NCBI GenBank assembly: GCA_017560285.1
Contig: JAFYOG010000176.1
Coordinates: forward strand, 1-16,091
DNA: 16,091 bases
From: Clostridia bacterium
GTDB lineage: Bacteria; Bacillota; Clostridia; Oscillospirales; CAG-382
Reading direction: 5' to 3'
Under the pieces are notes generated by a model that was not told where the DNA came from, searched no databases, and saw only the letters and a program-made list of their open reading frames with translations. The position numbers were made by a program, and so were the translations under genes. Positions 14,446-16,091 of this stretch are shown here, piece after piece (position 1 is the first letter of the stretch; each line of letters begins with the position of its first letter).

Positions 14446-15705
14446 ATGGCTAAAATTGCAAAGCCCAGAATGGGCGTTATCGGCTTAGGTTCCCGTGGCT
14501 ACGATCTTCTTTGGGCAGTAATTGTCCCTATGGCAGAACACGGTATCATAGATGTTACCGCAGTTTGCGATGCTTACGAGGATAGGGCAGAAAAAGGTGC
14601 TAAATATGTGGAGGAACATTTGGGCAAAAGACCTTTCTGCGCTACAAATTGGAAAGAAGTTGTAGATTGCCCCGAGGTAGATGCAGTATTCGTGCTCACC
14701 GCTTGGGAAGCTCACGTCGATATGTGTATCTACGCCATGCGCGCCGGCAAAAAGGTGGGCGTAGAGGTTGGCTGTACTTATAATATAGAAGATTGCCATC
14801 GCCTTGTTCGCGCTTACGAGGAAACCGGCATCCATTGTATGATGTTAGAAAACTGCTGCTACGGCAAGCGCGAGCTTATGGCGCTCAATATGGTTCGTCA
14901 GGGCGTGTTCGGCACTGTAGTGCATTGCTCCGGCGGTTATCATCACGACCTGCGCGAGGAAATCGTTAACGGCGACGTAAACCGTCATTACAGACAACGT
15001 AACTATCTGCACAGAAATTGCGAAAACTATCCTACCCACGAGCTCGGTCCCATAATGCAGATTTTAGATATAAATAACGGCAACCGCTTCCTTACTTTAA
15101 ATTCGGTTTCTTCCTGCGCCAAGGGCTTGCACGAATATGCGGTAGAACACCGCGGTGCCGATGACCCCGTTTCCAAAATGGATTTTGCTCAGGGCGATAT
15201 GGTTACCACCGTGCTTAAATGTGCCGACGGCAGAACCGCAGTCCTTACCTTAGATACTACTTTGCCCCGTGCCTATTCCCGCGGTTTAACCGTTCGCGGC
15301 ACAAAAGCAATGTATTCTATGGACGGCGATTATTTCTTCTTCGACGGTAACCCCCACTTCGCCACCGTTAAAGACCTTATCGATAATCCCGAAAATAATG
15401 CGGAAGCTTTGTCCGAAAAATATCAGCACCGCATTTGGAAGGATTATGGCGAAAATCCCATCGGCGGCCACGACGGTATCGATTGGTTGGCATACAACGG
15501 CTTTGTAGAATCCATCAGGGAAGATATCACTCCCCCCATCGATACTTACGATACCGCTACCCTTATGTGTATCGCTTGCCTTAGCGAAGAATCTATCGCA
15601 AAGGGCGGCGCGCCTGTAGCAGTACCCGATTTTACGGCAGGCAAGTGGATAACCCGTACCGAAATCAAGGATGAAGCAAAGGGATATTACACTTTAAAGA
15701 AATAG
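14446..15705 (+). CDS. Gfo/Idh/MocA family protein resembling GH109 alpha-N-acetylgalactosaminidase
   Basis: A 419-residue NAD-dependent Gfo/Idh/MocA fold. The dinucleotide-binding loop is GVIGLGSRG (10-18), followed by a Rossmann domain with VCDAYEDRA and GVEVGC in the EKP position. The C-terminal domain has GGYHHDLREE (163-172) and NYPTHELGPIMQ (194-205). This combination is typical of GH109, where NAD+ is used in a redox-assisted glycoside hydrolysis; the Tyr and His of YPTH (Y195, H198) match active-site residues described in that family. There is no signal peptide, so it acts in the cytoplasm, presumably on imported glycans or GalNAc-containing fragments. GGAGGT (14435-14440) lies 5 nt before the ATG. 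It is divergent from an N-acetylhexosamine kinase/nucleotidyltransferase pair, which fits a role releasing HexNAc. A related glycosidase family or a plain dehydrogenase cannot be excluded. Confidence 0.85.
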   Translation: MAKIAKPRMGVIGLGSRGYDLLWAVIVPMAEHGIIDVTAVCDAYEDRAEKGAKYVEEHLGKRPFCATNWKEVVDCPEVDAVFVLTAWEAHVDMCIYAMRAGKKVGVEVGCTYNIEDCHRLVRAYEETGIHCMMLENCCYGKRELMALNMVRQGVFGTVVHCSGGYHHDLREEIVNGDVNRHYRQRNYLHRNCENYPTHELGPIMQILDINNGNRFLTLNSVSSCAKGLHEYAVEHRGADDPVSKMDFAQGDMVTTVLKCADGRTAVLTLDTTLPRAYSRGLTVRGTKAMYSMDGDYFFFDGNPHFATVKDLIDNPENNAEALSEKYQHRIWKDYGENPIGGHDGIDWLAYNGFVESIREDITPPIDTYDTATLMCIACLSEESIAKGGAPVAVPDFTAGKWITRTEIKDEAKGYYTLKK

Positions 15706-15754
15706 TTTGCGCAAAATACGGCGTTTTAAAAGTTTTTTCAACAAATAAAAACCC

Positions 15755-15782
15755 GAAAAGCCTTGGTATTCCAAGGCTTTTC
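15755..15782 (+). terminator. Intrinsic terminator after the GH109-like gene
   Basis: A perfect 12-bp stem pairs GAAAAGCCTTGG (15755-15766) with CCAAGGCTTTTC (15771-15782) around TATT. The T tract is inside the 3' arm and followed by CACTTTTG, so it is a modest tail. Confidence 0.8.
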
Positions 15783-15834
15783 ACTTTTGTGTGAAAAACT
15801 CTCAAAAAAATCTTAAAAAAATTAAAAAAACCTA

Positions 15835-15863
15835 TTGACAAAGGCTTTCGTGTGTGATAGAAT
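15835..15863 (+). promoter_or_regulatory. rRNA operon promoter
   Basis: TTGACA (15835-15840), 17-nt spacer, TAGAAT (15858-15863), preceded by an A/T-rich stretch (about 15798-15833) that resembles an UP element. It precedes the 16S start by ~165 nt. Confidence 0.85.
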
Positions 15864-15869
15864 AACCAA

Positions 15870-16029
15870 GCTGTCGCGAAAAGCGGTAGCACGAACGGAC
15901 ATTGAAAATTGAACAACAGAAGTACAAAGCACAACAAAATGCAAAGTACAAGACTCGTTAATTCTTTTAAAAATAGTAAAGAGCTATAACAGGAAATTTG
16001 GTTCCCTAAGGGAATTAAATATAACAACT
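15870..16029 (+). other. rRNA operon leader
   Basis: This is the transcribed leader between promoter and 16S. It opens with an 8-bp hairpin GCTGTCGC/GCGGTAGC around GAAAA (15871-15891, two G-U pairs). It continues with the ATTGAAAATTGAACAACAG and GACTCGTTAATTCTTTTAAA blocks familiar from clostridial rrn leaders. A second hairpin GGTTCCCTAAGGGAATT lies near 15999-16016. There is no protein-coding frame. Confidence 0.7.
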
Positions 16030-16091
16030 CATTGAGAGTTTGTTAGTGGCTCAGGATGTACGCTGGTGGAGTGCCTAACCCAGTCAAGGCG
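16030..16091 (+). rRNA. 16S ribosomal RNA, 5' end (partial, aberrant)
   Basis: The 16S start is recognised from AGAGTTTG (16035-16042), TGGCTCAGGATG (16047-16058) and GTGCCTAAC (16071-16079) in order and at correct spacing after an rrn leader; the gene runs off the window. Against the usual AGAGTTTGATCCTGGCTCAGGATGAACGC... start there are about ten substitutions in 57 nt, including three within the 27F primer site. This is exceptional for this region. Confidence 0.8.

Noticed and set aside
1..16091. CRISPR arrays, insertion sequences, prophage or tRNA genes
   Set aside because: No regularly spaced direct repeats, transposase or integrase-like proteins, or tRNA-like cloverleaf sequences were seen on either strand.

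Overview
The window looks like chromosomal DNA from a spore-forming gut Clostridia, probably in the Ruminococcaceae/Oscillospirales area. This is inferred from an alpha/beta-type small acid-soluble spore protein, a dockerin-bearing secreted protein, N-acetylhexosamine and GH109-type sugar genes, a bacterial GlnRS next to GluRS, and clean sigma-A type promoters and purine-rich Shine-Dalgarno sites. No mobile element, CRISPR array or tRNA gene was found.

Layout. (1) Positions 1-2715 hold two surface or secreted protein genes on the + strand: the 3' part of a discoidin-like/DUF4855/Ig-like protein, and a dockerin protein with a signal peptide. (2) Positions 2686-5908 are on the - strand: a 78-residue small protein with its own promoter, and a P-type Ca2+/Mn2+ ATPase. 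The ATPase leader is a yybP-ykoY (Mn2+) riboswitch with a complete terminator. (3) Positions 5924-9365 hold a gltX-glnS operon, divergent from the ATPase, with a textbook promoter and a terminator. (4) Positions 9399-10806 hold an AI-2E family (PerM-like) membrane protein as a single-gene unit. (5) Positions 10810-11958 hold a cobalamin riboswitch followed by a membrane-anchored DUF4430 (transcobalamin C-terminal-like) protein, probably a corrinoid-capturing surface protein. (6) Positions 11937-12186 hold a convergent SASP gene. (7) Positions 12261-15782 hold a divergent sugar locus. On the - strand a sugar-1-phosphate nucleotidyltransferase overlaps an N-acetylhexosamine 1-kinase-like gene. 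On the + strand is a GH109-like Gfo/Idh/MocA protein. Together they suggest intracellular handling of GalNAc/GlcNAc-type sugars. (8) From 15835 to the end there is an rRNA operon promoter, its leader and the first ~60 nt of a 16S rRNA. That 16S start departs strangely from the near-universal sequence.

The two riboswitches make this a metal- and cofactor-responsive stretch: Mn2+ probably turns the cation pump on, and cobalamin probably turns the DUF4430 protein off. The most notable items are the B12 riboswitch/DUF4430 unit, the GH109-kinase-nucleotidyltransferase neighbourhood, and the aberrant 16S 5' end, which is most likely an assembly problem but worth checking.
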